DNA of 59,431 bases from Candidatus Desulfatifera sulfidica (GTDB lineage Bacteria > Desulfobacterota > Desulfobulbia > Desulfobulbales > Desulfocapsaceae). A program made the translations under genes and the position numbers. The stretch spans positions 1-59,431 of the forward strand of contig JACNLK010000077.1 of assembly GCA_014381505.1 (NCBI GenBank), given 5' to 3'. Below, piece by piece: positions 8,739 to 17,494 of the stretch. The notes beneath the pieces were generated by a model. The model saw nothing but the letters and a program-made list of their open reading frames with translations, searched no databases and had not been told where the DNA came from. Positions within the stretch are counted from its first letter, which is position 1, and the number at the start of each line of letters is the position of its first letter.

Positions 8739-9434
8739 TTATAGAATATTGCGTCGCTGGCGAATATAGGCGAGCGTTTTTTTGACGGTGATCGGGAAGA
8801 GGCCGAGGATGACAAAAGAGAGGATGAGCGACGGGGACAGGATTCCGGCCAGAGAGTCGAGGCGGCCCAGTTCGCTTCCGGCATTGACGTAAACCAAAGT
8901 TGCTGGAAGCATCCCCAGTTGGGAGACCCAGTAGTAGGTGGTCAACCGGATCTGACTGAGGCCCATGGCCAGGTTAATGATGAAAAAGGGAAAGATCGGC
9001 ACCAGACGCAGACTGAAAAGGTAAAAGCCACCCTCTTCTTCCATACCGCGATTGATCGCGGTCAAGCGGTCGCCAAATTTTTGCTGGACCCAGTCCCGGA
9101 GGAGGAAACGGGAGACTGCGCAAGCAAGTGTAGCGCCGATGGTTGAGGCAAAAGAGATGAGCAGAGTCCCCAGGGCCAGACCAAAAAGGGCCCCGCCGGT
9201 GAGTGTCAGGATGACGGCCCCGGGGAGGCTTATGGCTGTGGCAACGATGTAGATTCCCATGTATGCCCCGATCATAATCAGAGGAGAGTCTGCGTAGAAT
9301 TGAGCAAGTCGAGTCCGACTGTCTTTGAGTTGCTCCAGGGTTAAAAGCTGATCAAGGTCAAGGATCTTGATCAGGAGGGATGCCGCGATCAGGATCAGAA
9401 TAATGCCGAGTTTTTTGTTGGACAGTTTCTTCAT
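8739..9434 (-). CDS. TVP38/TMEM64 family (VTT domain) inner-membrane protein
   Basis: A 231-residue membrane protein with about five to six hydrophobic segments. Visible family features include SLPGAVILTLTGGALFG with the conserved G-x-x-FG turn, the following LGTLLISFASTIGATLACAVSRFLLRDW stretch, and RLVPIFPFFIINLAMGL, which matches the VTT-domain R-x-x-P-x-x-P-x-x-x-x-N motif. The family includes DedA-like proteins and eukaryotic VMP1/TMEM41 relatives linked to lipid transport or scrambling. It lies 10 bases upstream of the FAD oxidoreductase gene and 9 bases after glk, on the same strand. Specific substrate is unknown. Confidence 0.9.
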   Translation of the reverse strand: MKKLSNKKLGIILILIAASLLIKILDLDQLLTLEQLKDSRTRLAQFYADSPLIMIGAYMGIYIVATAISLPGAVILTLTGGALFGLALGTLLISFASTIGATLACAVSRFLLRDWVQQKFGDRLTAINRGMEEEGGFYLFSLRLVPIFPFFIINLAMGLSQIRLTTYYWVSQLGMLPATLVYVNAGSELGRLDSLAGILSPSLILSFVILGLFPITVKKTLAYIRQRRNIL

Positions 9435-9443
9435 GGCTGCTTG

Positions 9444-10436
9444 TTATTGTAAATGTTGTCTGGCCCAAACAGCGGCGCCCATGAGGGCAGCGTCTTGTTT
9501 CATGATCAGATGTACGGGAATGGATTTGAGATAGTTAGACATTTTTGCCTTGTTCTGGAAGGCGGCAAGCAGCGGGGCAAAGGATATTTGACCGTGCAGT
9601 CGCGGCAGGATCCCTCCACCCAGAAACAGACCATGGTTGCAGGCCAGTTTCAGGGCCAGATTGCCCGCTTCAGCGCCCAGGATTTCAAGGAACAATTCCA
9701 CGGCCTGTCGGCAGCAGGGGCAGGTGGTGAGTGCGCCCTGGATGATAAGCGGAGTCTGGTCCGTGCTCTGTTTGATCTCTTGTTGCAGGGCGGAGTTGGT
9801 CGTTGCCCCCTGTGTGAGGCAGAATTGATAAAGGGTGGGCAGGCTGCGACCGGAACAGACCTGTTCGACGCTGATGGGTAGATCTTTGTGCTGCAGCCAG
9901 CGCAGGAGCCGGTATTGAAGATCGTTACATGGGGCAAAGCTTGCGTGGCCGCCTTCCGTTCCCTGGGCCAGTGAGAATGGTGGTGCGTCAATGAAAAAAC
10001 CTTGACCCAGGCCGGTACCAGGGGCAATCACCGCTCGAATCTGTTGTTGGCTGTGGGCAATCGGCATCCCTTTTTGCAGGGTGATCAGGTTGTCAGCATG
10101 CAAATGGAGTAGAGATGCGGACAGTGCGGTGAGATCATTGATCAACTTGATGTGGCTGAGTCCAAGAGTTGCAGTAAGTTTCTGACCATCAAGTTGCCAG
10201 TGGCGGTTGGTCATTTCTGTTTGTCCGTCTCCAATGAGTCCAGCTATTGCCAGACAGGCCAGTGACGGTTGGTAGCCACTGGTTGAGATGAATTGCGCCA
10301 GTAGTTCCTCGGGCCGGGAAAAATTATTGTTAATGAGACGGTCCTGGAACAGGGGGGAGGGGGCTGGTTCTTTGAGGCTGAATATGCCGAGATCAGTCTT
10401 GCTGGCTCCGATATCAGCGGCGAGGAGTAGATTCAT
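9444..10436 (-). CDS. glk: glucokinase
   Basis: The 330-residue protein phosphorylates glucose at C6 with ATP. The N-terminal phosphate loop LLAADIGASKTDLGIF, the sugar-binding INDLTALSASLL, the AVIAPGTGLGQGFF segment and EGGHASFAP (with the glucose-binding glutamate and histidine) fit the Glk family rather than ROK kinases, since no zinc CxCGxxGC motif is present. The C-terminal GLFLGGGILPR matches the adenosine-binding motif. It heads the glk-TVP38-oxidoreductase-kinase run on the minus strand. Confidence 0.93.
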   Translation of the reverse strand: MNLLLAADIGASKTDLGIFSLKEPAPSPLFQDRLINNNFSRPEELLAQFISTSGYQPSLACLAIAGLIGDGQTEMTNRHWQLDGQKLTATLGLSHIKLINDLTALSASLLHLHADNLITLQKGMPIAHSQQQIRAVIAPGTGLGQGFFIDAPPFSLAQGTEGGHASFAPCNDLQYRLLRWLQHKDLPISVEQVCSGRSLPTLYQFCLTQGATTNSALQQEIKQSTDQTPLIIQGALTTCPCCRQAVELFLEILGAEAGNLALKLACNHGLFLGGGILPRLHGQISFAPLLAAFQNKAKMSNYLKSIPVHLIMKQDAALMGAAVWARQHLQ

Positions 10437-10532
10437 TTGGGATCACTCGGTGGACAGGTCCGGCCCGTTGGTGCATTGGCATCGGAGATTCGGGCAGGAC
10501 CTGTCTGGCTGTGACCGTGAGATTGTCTGCTC

Positions 10533-11339
10533 TCAGTTGGATTCGTTATACATATGTACATCTTGCTGTGGATATGGGAAGGAAATGGCTTCTTCATCAA
10601 AGGTCAGTTTGATTTGTTCGGTGAGGTCAAAGAGGACATCCCAGTAATCACCAGTCTTGACCCATGGCCGTACTGCCAGATCAACTGAGGAGTCACCCAG
10701 ATTGGCCACGGCAATGGTTGGTGTTGGATCAGCCAGAACACGGCTGTCGGCCTTGATAATGGCCGCAAGGGTTTCTTTGGCCTTTTTAATATCATCGTCA
10801 TAGCCGATTCCGATCATCAGGTCAACGCGTCTGGTGGAGTTTGCGTTGATGTTGGTGATGGTTGAATTGCCGATGGCGCCGTTGGGCACGATTTTACGCT
10901 GGTTATCCGGGGTATTCATAATGGTATTAAAGATGGTGATCTCTGCAACCTTACCGGTCTCACCGCCGGCAGTGATCACATCTCCAACCTTGAAGGGGCG
11001 GAAGAGGATAAGCATGACGCCGGCGGCAAAGTTGCCGAGTGAGTCTTTGAGCGCCAAGCCAATGGCCAGGGAGGCGGCACCGACGATGGTCAGGAAGGAG
11101 GTGGTGCTGATACCCAGCTGACCGGCAGCGGCCAGGAGTACGCCAACGATCAGGGCGTAGTAGGCGATGTTTTTGAGAAACTTGATTAACGTGATCTCTA
11201 CGTTATGCTTTTCAAGGGCAGTACCAAAGAGATCGGTGATCTTCTGGGCCAGCCATTTCCCGATGATAAAGACCAGGATGGCTGAGATGATATTGATTCC
11301 GTATGCAATGATGAGTGGTTGCAGGTTATTCCAGTTCAT
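10533..11339 (-). CDS. mscS: small-conductance mechanosensitive channel MscS
   Basis: A 268-residue homologue of E. coli MscS that releases solutes during hypo-osmotic shock. Three N-terminal membrane helices are visible (about residues 7-27, 57-80 and 86-100). The pore helix reads TIVGAASLAIGLALKDSLGNFAAGVMLI, with the Ala-Gly packing pattern and the Q/KDSLxNFAxG hallmark. The beta domain follows in FRPFKVGDVI and the cytoplasmic cage ends near the C-terminus. The ATG at 11339 is preceded by AGAGGTGAAC; a GTG two codons earlier is possible. A gap of about 90 bases separates it from glk and from mobB, so it may be transcribed alone. Confidence 0.95.
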   Translation of the reverse strand: MNWNNLQPLIIAYGINIISAILVFIIGKWLAQKITDLFGTALEKHNVEITLIKFLKNIAYYALIVGVLLAAAGQLGISTTSFLTIVGAASLAIGLALKDSLGNFAAGVMLILFRPFKVGDVITAGGETGKVAEITIFNTIMNTPDNQRKIVPNGAIGNSTITNINANSTRRVDLMIGIGYDDDIKKAKETLAAIIKADSRVLADPTPTIAVANLGDSSVDLAVRPWVKTGDYWDVLFDLTEQIKLTFDEEAISFPYPQQDVHMYNESN

Positions 11340-11432
11340 GTTCACCTCTTGTGTTGAATGAGATCAGGATCTTAGTTGGGAGTAATTATCTTTTCCTGAG
11401 TGTATGGCCTGGGGGAGATGAAATCAAGGAAA

Positions 11433-12098
11433 TTATTCTTTTTTTGTCTGGATTTGGATGGTGATGGCCTGCGGGTCAAAGGGCTGTTGGAGTGAGGCGC
11501 TCAGGCGTGAGAGATAGCGGGTGGTTTCTGCCTGCATTTTGAGGGGGATTTCCTGGTGTTGTCCGTTGATGGTCACTTGCGCCAGAGTTTCACCGGGGTG
11601 TCCCGGGATGGTCTGCAAATGATCTACAATGAACTCTGTGACCGCTTGGGGGTTGTTCAGAGGTAAACAGGGCAGGACGGGTATCTGTGTGTCCGATGCC
11701 ACGGCAATGACTCCTGGAACTTTCTCTCGCAGGGGGGCTAAGTCTGGACCGCGGAAGACCTCTATTTTGGGAATGGCAGGTTCATCCTTGAAGCCTTCAG
11801 CGATGATCACATCTACCTGATCCAGATATCGGCTGCAGGTCTCCATGAATGTGAGTCGGTGGTTGTCACTGAGCATCACCACCTGGTCCGGAGCGATAAA
11901 GACTACCGGGTCGGCCCCGGCCCTGCGGTGTTTGGCTGTATCTGTATCGGGAGCTCCAAAGGCGATGCCCTGATCTTTGCTCGACTTGATTACTCCGACA
12001 CGCAGTCCACGGTCCCTGAGACAGCGAACCACGCTGGACACTAAGGTGGTCTTGCCGGAATCGTGCCAGCCGATAAAACCGATGATCGGAGGGGTCAT
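11433..12098 (-). CDS. mobB: molybdopterin-guanine dinucleotide biosynthesis adapter protein MobB
   Basis: MobB is a GTP-binding protein that helps MobA attach GMP to molybdopterin for Mo/W enzymes. The 221-residue product has P-loop GWHDSGKTT at residues 10-18, then DRGLRVGVIKSSKDQ, DTDTAKHRRAGA and the VDVIIAEGFKDEPAIPKIEVFR motif typical of MobB. The last roughly 50 residues (GQHQEIPLKMQAETTRYLSR onward) extend beyond the short E. coli protein and may form an extra domain. The start overlaps the stop of the upstream small gene by four bases (ATGA), so the two are translationally coupled. mobA is not seen in this window. Confidence 0.92.
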   Translation of the reverse strand: MTPPIIGFIGWHDSGKTTLVSSVVRCLRDRGLRVGVIKSSKDQGIAFGAPDTDTAKHRRAGADPVVFIAPDQVVMLSDNHRLTFMETCSRYLDQVDVIIAEGFKDEPAIPKIEVFRGPDLAPLREKVPGVIAVASDTQIPVLPCLPLNNPQAVTEFIVDHLQTIPGHPGETLAQVTINGQHQEIPLKMQAETTRYLSRLSASLQQPFDPQAITIQIQTKKE

Positions 12099-12319
12099 GG
12101 GGTGTTTGGTTTGTCTGGATTTTGGCCTGGGTCGCTTTTCTGAACGTCTTGCGTGTCGTCGTGGGATTCCCCTTCATCGATCTGGCCAAGTCCCAGGCAA
12201 TGTGGGCAGGGTTCGTTGGAGAGAAAGAAACGGCTGACCCCCCCGAATCGAGAAACCTCGCCTGTTCCTTCGCAAATGGGACAGGAGGTGAGGCGTTTTT
12301 GTTCCATGTTCTTGGTCAT
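12095..12319 (-). CDS. small DnaJ-zinc-finger-like protein
   Basis: A 74-residue protein with one pair of CxxC motifs of the type found in DnaJ zinc fingers: SCPICEGTGEV and, 18 residues on, PCPHCLGLGQI. Together they could bind one zinc ion. The tail (DEGESHDDTQDVQKSDPGQN) is acidic and probably disordered. There is no J-domain. It begins six bases after the NYN-domain gene and overlaps mobB by four bases, so it sits in the middle of a three-gene operon. A second in-frame ATG at 12307 is an alternative start; neither has a good Shine-Dalgarno sequence. No function is known to me; a redox or folding role is a guess. Confidence 0.7.
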   Translation of the reverse strand: MTKNMEQKRLTSCPICEGTGEVSRFGGVSRFFLSNEPCPHCLGLGQIDEGESHDDTQDVQKSDPGQNPDKPNTP

Positions 12320-12325
12320 GGGAGG

Positions 12326-13102
12326 TCAGGGTGTCTGGGGATCGTCAAGGCAGTGGATATTCCAGGCCTCGGTTCGATTGTTGTCCGGGTTGGTGACGAT
12401 CTGAAACTCAAAGATGTTCTCAGGATTGTGGAAGAGGGAGTCGTTGCTGACCTCAGCCTTGGAGTGGTGAAAAAAGACCGATTCCGGCATGAGCCCTTCT
12501 GGTCCCAGTTTGAAATAACGGATGAAGCCGAATCCCCGCTCGCTGTTGTAGTTGATGACAATGCCGCGCTGGCGGTTTTCGGCGGGATCATGTCCTTGGA
12601 TGGGTAACAGGCCCGGAACCAGAAAGCCGGAGAGATAGTTGTCGGCTGATTCTTTGAGTTCCTGGCTGACGTTGTTGAAAGCGATGACTTCCACCCGGCA
12701 GCCCATGTTTTGCAGGGCAAGGACCAATCGTAGAAAGTCGCCATCCCCTGTCAGGAGGATGATGCGGTCGAGGTTGCGGGCCTGAAGCAGGGCATCGATA
12801 GCCAGATCCATGTCCGCGTTGGCCTTGGTGGTGAGGATGCCTTCGTCATCAATGAAATGCTTGACATATTTCTTGATAACTTTGAAGCCGCATTGACGGA
12901 CGATGTGGTGATAGCGGTAAAGCTTCTGCCGGTACTCACGGTCTTCATTTGTTCGTGCACTGTCTTCGGCCAGGTAGGAGTTGGCCCGGAGCAGGACGTT
13001 CTGCCCGAAATGACCCAATTCAGCCAAAACGTCGTAACGCATGCCGTAGCCGCCGCAGAGACGGATGTTTTCGGCGTCCACATAGATTCCGGTCTTAAGC
13101 AT
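12326..13102 (-). CDS. NYN-domain (PIN-like) nuclease family protein fused to a cold-shock-like RNA-binding domain
   Basis: A 258-residue protein. Residues 1-165 form an NYN/LabA (DUF88) domain of the PIN-like nuclease superfamily, with acidic residues where metal is expected: Asp9 in YVDAEN, Asp97 and Asp99 in NADMDLAIDAL, and Asp120/Asp122 in LLTGDGDF. Residues 178-258 read RGIVINYNSERGFGFIRY and SVFFHHSK, matching the RNP-1 and RNP-2 motifs of cold-shock/S1-like folds. The domain order suggests an RNA-directed ribonuclease with its own RNA-binding module; this is inference. It is the first gene of an operon with the zinc-finger protein and mobB. The fusion partner distinguishes it from plain LabA proteins. 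Confidence 0.85.
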   Translation of the reverse strand: MLKTGIYVDAENIRLCGGYGMRYDVLAELGHFGQNVLLRANSYLAEDSARTNEDREYRQKLYRYHHIVRQCGFKVIKKYVKHFIDDEGILTTKANADMDLAIDALLQARNLDRIILLTGDGDFLRLVLALQNMGCRVEVIAFNNVSQELKESADNYLSGFLVPGLLPIQGHDPAENRQRGIVINYNSERGFGFIRYFKLGPEGLMPESVFFHHSKAEVSNDSLFHNPENIFEFQIVTNPDNNRTEAWNIHCLDDPQTP

Positions 13103-13164
13103 CTTCTGTTTTGTCTATCCTGAGCTTGAGTTTATGGAAAATGAATTGCAAAATGGTTGGAACT

Positions 13165-14712
13165 TTACTCCCACTCAATGGTGGCAGGTGGCTTGGAGGA
13201 GATGTCGTAGACCACCCGATTGACGCCGCGGACTTCATTAATGATTCTGCTGGAGATGATGCCCAAGAGGTCATAGGGGACACGTGACCAGTCTGCGGTC
13301 ATGGCATCGCGTGAGTCCACAACGCGCAGGGCAACGACATGCTCGTAGGTTCGTCCATCACCCATGACACCGACCGTCTGGATGGGCAGGAGCACGGCAA
13401 AGGACTGCCAGACCTTGCGATACCAGCCGCTCTTTTTCATCTCATCAAGGACGATGACATCGGCCTGACGGATGATGTTGAGACGGTCCTCGGTGACCTC
13501 TCCCATGATTCGGATACCCAGACCCGGTCCGGGGAACGGCTGACGGTAAATGGCCTCCTCGGGCAGGCCAAGTTCCAGTCCCAACTCGCGTACTTCGTCC
13601 TTGAACAGTTCGCGCAGGGGCTCAATCAGTTCAAGTTTCATGATTTCAGGCAGACCACCAACGTTGTGGTGTGATTTGATCGGGGCCTCGCCGCGGAAGG
13701 AAACTGACTCGATTACATCCGGGTAAAGGGTGCCCTGAGCCAGGAAGTTGACTTCACCCAGCTTATGTGCCTCGTCTTCGAAGATCTTGATGAAGCCAAG
13801 TCCGATGCGCTTACGTTTGACTTCCGGATCGATGACCCCGGCCAGTTCACTGAGGAAAAAGTCCTCGGCATTGACGTCGATGACCTTAAGGCTGGTTTTC
13901 TCACGGAAGAAGCGGAGGATGGAGCCGGATTCACCTGTGCGCATCAGGCCGTTGTTGACATAAATACAGGTCAGCTGATCACCAATGGCCTTGTGAACAA
14001 GTGCAGCCGTGACTGAGGAATCGACTCCGCCGGACAGGGCGCAGATCACCTGACCCTTGCCTGCTCGAGCCTGAATGTCAGCGACCGTGGACTCGATAAA
14101 TGAGTGCATGGTCCAACTTGGGCTGCAGTAACAGAGGCCAAAGATGAAGTTTCTCAGAACATCGGTGCCGATCAGGGTGTGAACCACCTCAGGGTGGAAC
14201 TGCACCGCAACAAAGGGTTTTTCGGTATGCCTGAGTGCGGCAAAGGGCGAGTGGGAACTGGTGGCTGTGGCTTCAAAGCCCGGTGCCTCTTCAATGCGGT
14301 CGCCGTGGCTCATCCACACCTGATGTTTGGCCTCGCCTGTCTCAAGCCCTGCGAACAATCCCTTGGTGTAGTCGATGACAAGGTCGGCTTTACCAAACTC
14401 ACGGTTGTGGGCCTGTTCCACTCGACCTCCCAACTGCTGGATCATGAGCTGGGCGCCGTAACAGATTCCAAGGACAGGCACACCGAGCGTGAAGATGCCC
14501 GCGTCGGAGAGTGGGGCATCGGAGTCGTAAACCGAAGCGGGGCCACCGGAGAGAATGATCCCTTTAGGTGCGATTTCCTTGATGGTCTCAAGAGAGATGG
14601 TGTAGGGGTGGATCTCGCAGTAGACCTTTTGCTCCCGGACCCGTCTAGCAATGAGCTGGGTGGTTTGTGAACCAAAGTCGAGGATAAGAATTGTTTCGTC
14701 GTGAATACTCAT
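13165..14712 (-). CDS. guaA: GMP synthase (glutamine-hydrolysing)
   Basis: The 515-residue enzyme converts XMP to GMP. The N-terminal class I amidotransferase has [17 protein letters not shown] and the nucleophile cysteine in [10 protein letters not shown], with His-Glu in [10 protein letters not shown]. The ATP pyrophosphatase domain has the P-loop [16 protein letters not shown]. The C-terminal dimerisation domain contains [13 protein letters not shown] and ends IEWE, as is usual. It lies 42 bases after guaB on the same strand, forming a guaBA operon driven from the promoter at 16313-16340. Confidence 0.98.
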   Translation of the reverse strand: MSIHDETILILDFGSQTTQLIARRVREQKVYCEIHPYTISLETIKEIAPKGIILSGGPASVYDSDAPLSDAGIFTLGVPVLGICYGAQLMIQQLGGRVEQAHNREFGKADLVIDYTKGLFAGLETGEAKHQVWMSHGDRIEEAPGFEATATSSHSPFAALRHTEKPFVAVQFHPEVVHTLIGTDVLRNFIFGLCYCSPSWTMHSFIESTVADIQARAGKGQVICALSGGVDSSVTAALVHKAIGDQLTCIYVNNGLMRTGESGSILRFFREKTSLKVIDVNAEDFFLSELAGVIDPEVKRKRIGLGFIKIFEDEAHKLGEVNFLAQGTLYPDVIESVSFRGEAPIKSHHNVGGLPEIMKLELIEPLRELFKDEVRELGLELGLPEEAIYRQPFPGPGLGIRIMGEVTEDRLNIIRQADVIVLDEMKKSGWYRKVWQSFAVLLPIQTVGVMGDGRTYEHVVALRVVDSRDAMTADWSRVPYDLLGIISSRIINEVRGVNRVVYDISSKPPATIEWE

Positions 14713-14754
14713 GGTAATGTCTCGGGGGCGTAGTTGATCAGTTCGAAATACAGT

Positions 14755-16218
14755 TTAGGCGGTCCGGTAGTTCGGCGCCTCTTTGGTGATTATTACATCG
14801 TGGACGTGGGATTCCCGAAGACCGGCCGGAGAAATGCGGACAAACTGGGCATTCTGTTGCAAGGCTTGAACGGTGGGTGCGCCAAGGTAGCCCATGCCGG
14901 AGCGCAGACCGCCCAGGAGCTGGTAGATGACAGTTGAGATGGGACCCCGATAGGGGACCTTGCCTTCAATGCCTTCCGGGACAAGTTTGGCCTGGCTGGA
15001 GACCTCGGACTGGAAATAACGATCGGATGAGCCTTTGCGCATGGCCCCCAGCGAGCCCATACCTCGGTAGCCCTTGTACGTACGGCCCTGATAGAGGAAG
15101 GTTTCACCGGGAGTTTCATCAGTGCCGGCAAAGAGCGAACCAATCATGATGGCGCTTGCTCCAGCGCCGATGGCCTTGGTCAATTCGCCGGAATGTTTGA
15201 TGCCGCCGTCAGCGATGATGGGAATGTTGAGGGGAGCGGCTGCGGCCACACAGTTTTTGAGCGCGGTCATCTGCGGGACACCCACCCCGGCAACAATCCG
15301 GGTGGTGCAGATGGAGCCTGGACCCACTCCGACCTTGACCGCGTTGGCCCCGGCCTTGATGAGAGCCTTGGTCCCTTCGTACGTGGCCACGTTGCCTGCA
15401 ATGATTGATAGCTTGGGAAAGGTACTCTTGACGCGTTCAACTGCCCGAAGAACCCCTTGGGAGTGACCGTGGGCCGAGTCCATGACCACGACATCGACTC
15501 CAGCTCGGATGAGTTTTTCAGCGTGTTCGACCACGTCGTCACCCACACCCAGGGCCGCACCGACCAGGAGGCGACCGAGGCTGTCCTTGGCTGCCAGAGG
15601 ATACTTTTTGATTTTTTCAAGATCCTTAATGGTGATCAGGCCACAGAGTTTGCCGTTGTCATCGACCACAAGAAGTTTTTCAATCCGGTGTTCATGGAGC
15701 AACGCCTTGGAGTGGATCATGTCGATTCCAGGTTTGGCCGTGACCAGATTCTTGCTGGTCATGACGTCGCGGACTTTGAGATTAGGATCCGAGACAAAGC
15801 GAAGGTCGCGATTGGTGACGATACCCACCAGTTTACCTTCGCGCAGGACCGGCAGGCCCGAGATCTTGTACTGGCCCATGATCTCCTCCACTTCACCCAC
15901 GGACTGGTTCTCAAGCACGGTCACCGGGTCGATAATCATCCCGGATTCTGATTTCTTGACCCGCTCTACCTCTCTGGCCTGATTCTCGATGGACATGTTC
16001 TTGTGGATGATGCCAATGCCGCCTTCCCGAGCCATGGCAATGGCGGCCCGGTGCTCAGTAACCGTGTCCATGGCAGCGCTGACCAGTGGTGCGTTGAGGT
16101 TGATGGTGTCAGTCAGACGGGTGGCCAGGGAAACCTCGTTGGGCAGGACCGCCGAGGCGGCTGGAACCAGGAGGAGGTCGTCGAAAGTAAGGGCTACTTC
16201 GATATCATCGTGTAACAT
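14755..16218 (-). CDS. guaB: inosine-5'-monophosphate dehydrogenase
   Basis: The 487-residue enzyme oxidises IMP to XMP, the first committed step to guanine nucleotides. The barrel starts with [11 protein letters not shown] and is split by a pair of CBS domains (about residues 95-205) that normally sense adenine and guanine nucleotides. The catalytic cysteine is in [15 protein letters not shown], cored GSICTTR, and the phosphate and flap segments [15 protein letters not shown] and [10 protein letters not shown] are intact. Length is normal. It is the first gene of guaBA, with a 5' leader of about 90 bases in which I see no riboswitch. Confidence 0.98.
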   Translation of the reverse strand: MLHDDIEVALTFDDLLLVPAASAVLPNEVSLATRLTDTINLNAPLVSAAMDTVTEHRAAIAMAREGGIGIIHKNMSIENQAREVERVKKSESGMIIDPVTVLENQSVGEVEEIMGQYKISGLPVLREGKLVGIVTNRDLRFVSDPNLKVRDVMTSKNLVTAKPGIDMIHSKALLHEHRIEKLLVVDDNGKLCGLITIKDLEKIKKYPLAAKDSLGRLLVGAALGVGDDVVEHAEKLIRAGVDVVVMDSAHGHSQGVLRAVERVKSTFPKLSIIAGNVATYEGTKALIKAGANAVKVGVGPGSICTTRIVAGVGVPQMTALKNCVAAAAPLNIPIIADGGIKHSGELTKAIGAGASAIMIGSLFAGTDETPGETFLYQGRTYKGYRGMGSLGAMRKGSSDRYFQSEVSSQAKLVPEGIEGKVPYRGPISTVIYQLLGGLRSGMGYLGAPTVQALQQNAQFVRISPAGLRESHVHDVIITKEAPNYRTA

Positions 16219-16312
16219 GTTGATTCCTCGTGCGTGATGCGGGCAGGTGTTGCTTGTTGTTGGTGGCAGAAGACGAAAATCCAGACGAGCTGGAATGTCT
16301 CAGCGTTTTTTT

Positions 16313-16340
16313 ATTGTAGCACTTCACGGTAAAAGCTCAA
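16313..16340 (-). promoter_or_regulatory. sigma70-type promoter for guaBA
   Basis: On the minus strand TTGAGC and TACAAT are separated by 16 bases, placing transcription start about 90 bases before the guaB ATG. The position just upstream of the operon supports it; it is a motif call only. Confidence 0.6.
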
Positions 16341-16438
16341 CCGTTTTTCATGGTTGGTTCCGGCCCTGTCAGGCCAGTGAAACTGATTGTTTTTACCTGC
16401 TTTTTATGATTTACTGAAAAGAAAAGGAAAACAAATTT

Positions 16439-17050
16439 ATGTTGCTTGAGATCAATCCCCAAAACCCCCAACCACGCCTGATTCAACAGGTTACCGACGC
16501 GCTTCGTTCTGGGGCGGTGATCTGTTATCCAACGGATAGTGGTTATGGTATGGGGTGTGATCTTCTGAACCCAAAGGCCATCAAGCGTATTGCTCAGATT
16601 AAAAAAAGGCCGAAACAGAAGCCTTTTACTTTCCTCTGTTCCAGCCTGAAAAATATCAGCGAGTATGCCCATGTTTCGAACACGGCCTATCGCCTGATGA
16701 AAAAATGTCTGCCTGGCCCGTATACCTTTGTTCTGCCGGGTACCAAGCTGGTGCCCAAGACCATGGCCAGCAAGCAGAAGACAGTGGGAATCCGTGTCCC
16801 TGCTGACCCTATCTGCCAACTTCTTCTTCTGGCTCTGGGGAATCCCCTCGTCAATACCAGTATGCCTGTTGAGGAGGGTGGTGAGCCTTTTTTCGACCCT
16901 TATGATGTGGATCTTGCCTTTGGTCGGCTTGTGGATCTGGTCATTGATGGCGGACCCATGTGGCCGAATCAATCATCAATGATCGATCTGACCGGCGATG
17001 CTCCCCTGGTCCTCCGTGAAGGCCAGGGTGACACCACGCTCTTTCGCTGA
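16439..17050 (+). CDS. L-threonylcarbamoyladenylate synthase (TsaC/YrdC family)
   Basis: The 203-residue protein should make threonylcarbamoyl-AMP for the t6A37 tRNA modification. The YrdC-fold motifs are visible: AVICYPTDSGYGMGCDLLN (nucleotide-binding), IKKRPKQKPFTFLCSSL (basic KR-x-x-K-x-x-K segment), PGPYTFVLPGTK, VGIRVPADPICQLLL, PLVNTSMPVEEGG and the terminal STMIDLTGDAPLVLREGQG-like segment read here as SSMIDL then REGQGD. There is no C-terminal Sua5 domain. It resembles the subgroup containing E. coli YciO more than TsaC in its K/R spacing, so the tRNA role is likely but not certain. It stands alone and is divergent from guaB. Confidence 0.85.
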   Translation: MLLEINPQNPQPRLIQQVTDALRSGAVICYPTDSGYGMGCDLLNPKAIKRIAQIKKRPKQKPFTFLCSSLKNISEYAHVSNTAYRLMKKCLPGPYTFVLPGTKLVPKTMASKQKTVGIRVPADPICQLLLLALGNPLVNTSMPVEEGGEPFFDPYDVDLAFGRLVDLVIDGGPMWPNQSSMIDLTGDAPLVLREGQGDTTLFR

Positions 17051-17099
17051 TTCATTTGGCTTTGGCATTCGAGCTCTCTGAATCCGGCGACCCTCTTGG

Positions 17100-17378
17100 C
17101 TATTCCTCGATCAATGATTCCTTGACCGATTTACTCATGGTAAAGTGTACGGTTTTGCGCTCTGGAATGTGCATGACCTTTCCGGTCTTGGGGTTCTTGG
17201 TCGATCTGGCCTTGCGTTTGCGGAGAGAGAAACTGCCAAACCCACGCAGCTCAATACGTCTTTCCTCTTCCAGTGCCTGGCTCATTGTTCCGAGCATTAT
17301 TTCCAGGGCCGTCCCCACATCCTGTTTGGTTAAAGACAGGTCATCAGCGACCTGGTCGATCAGTTGTTTTTTCAGCAT
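17100..17378 (-). CDS. integration host factor / HU family DNA-bending protein
   Basis: A 92-residue member of the HU/IHF family. It has LIDQVADDLSLTKQDVGTALEIML, then RIELRGFGSFSLRKRKAR, and the DNA-intercalating arm KNPKTGKVMHIPERKTVHF with the conserved proline at its tip. The arm sequence and R-G-F-G-S-F-S favour IHF over HU. The gene lies directly downstream of rpsA, the position of ihfB in E. coli, although a terminator separates them. The alpha or beta type cannot be settled from sequence alone. Confidence 0.9.
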   Translation of the reverse strand: MLKKQLIDQVADDLSLTKQDVGTALEIMLGTMSQALEEERRIELRGFGSFSLRKRKARSTKNPKTGKVMHIPERKTVHFTMSKSVKESLIEE

Positions 17379-17428
17379 ATCGGTGAACTGTCGCTCCTGC
17401 TGTCCTTGGTGATGGTGTATCAGTTAAT

Positions 17429-17471
17429 AAAAAAAGGTTGTCCGGGCAACGGACTGTCCGGACAACCTTTG
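17429..17471 (-). terminator. rho-independent terminator after rpsA
   Basis: On the minus strand AAAGGTTGTCCGG pairs with CCGGACAACCTTT around a loop of about 11 bases, followed by TTTT and TATT. It separates rpsA from the IHF-type gene. Confidence 0.9.
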
Positions 17472-17494
17472 TGTTTTAATGCTGGTGCAGACAA

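Noticed and set aside
12122-12607. Long plus-strand open frame opposite the NYN and zinc-finger genes
   Set aside because: It is the antisense shadow of clearly conserved coding sequence and has no family features.
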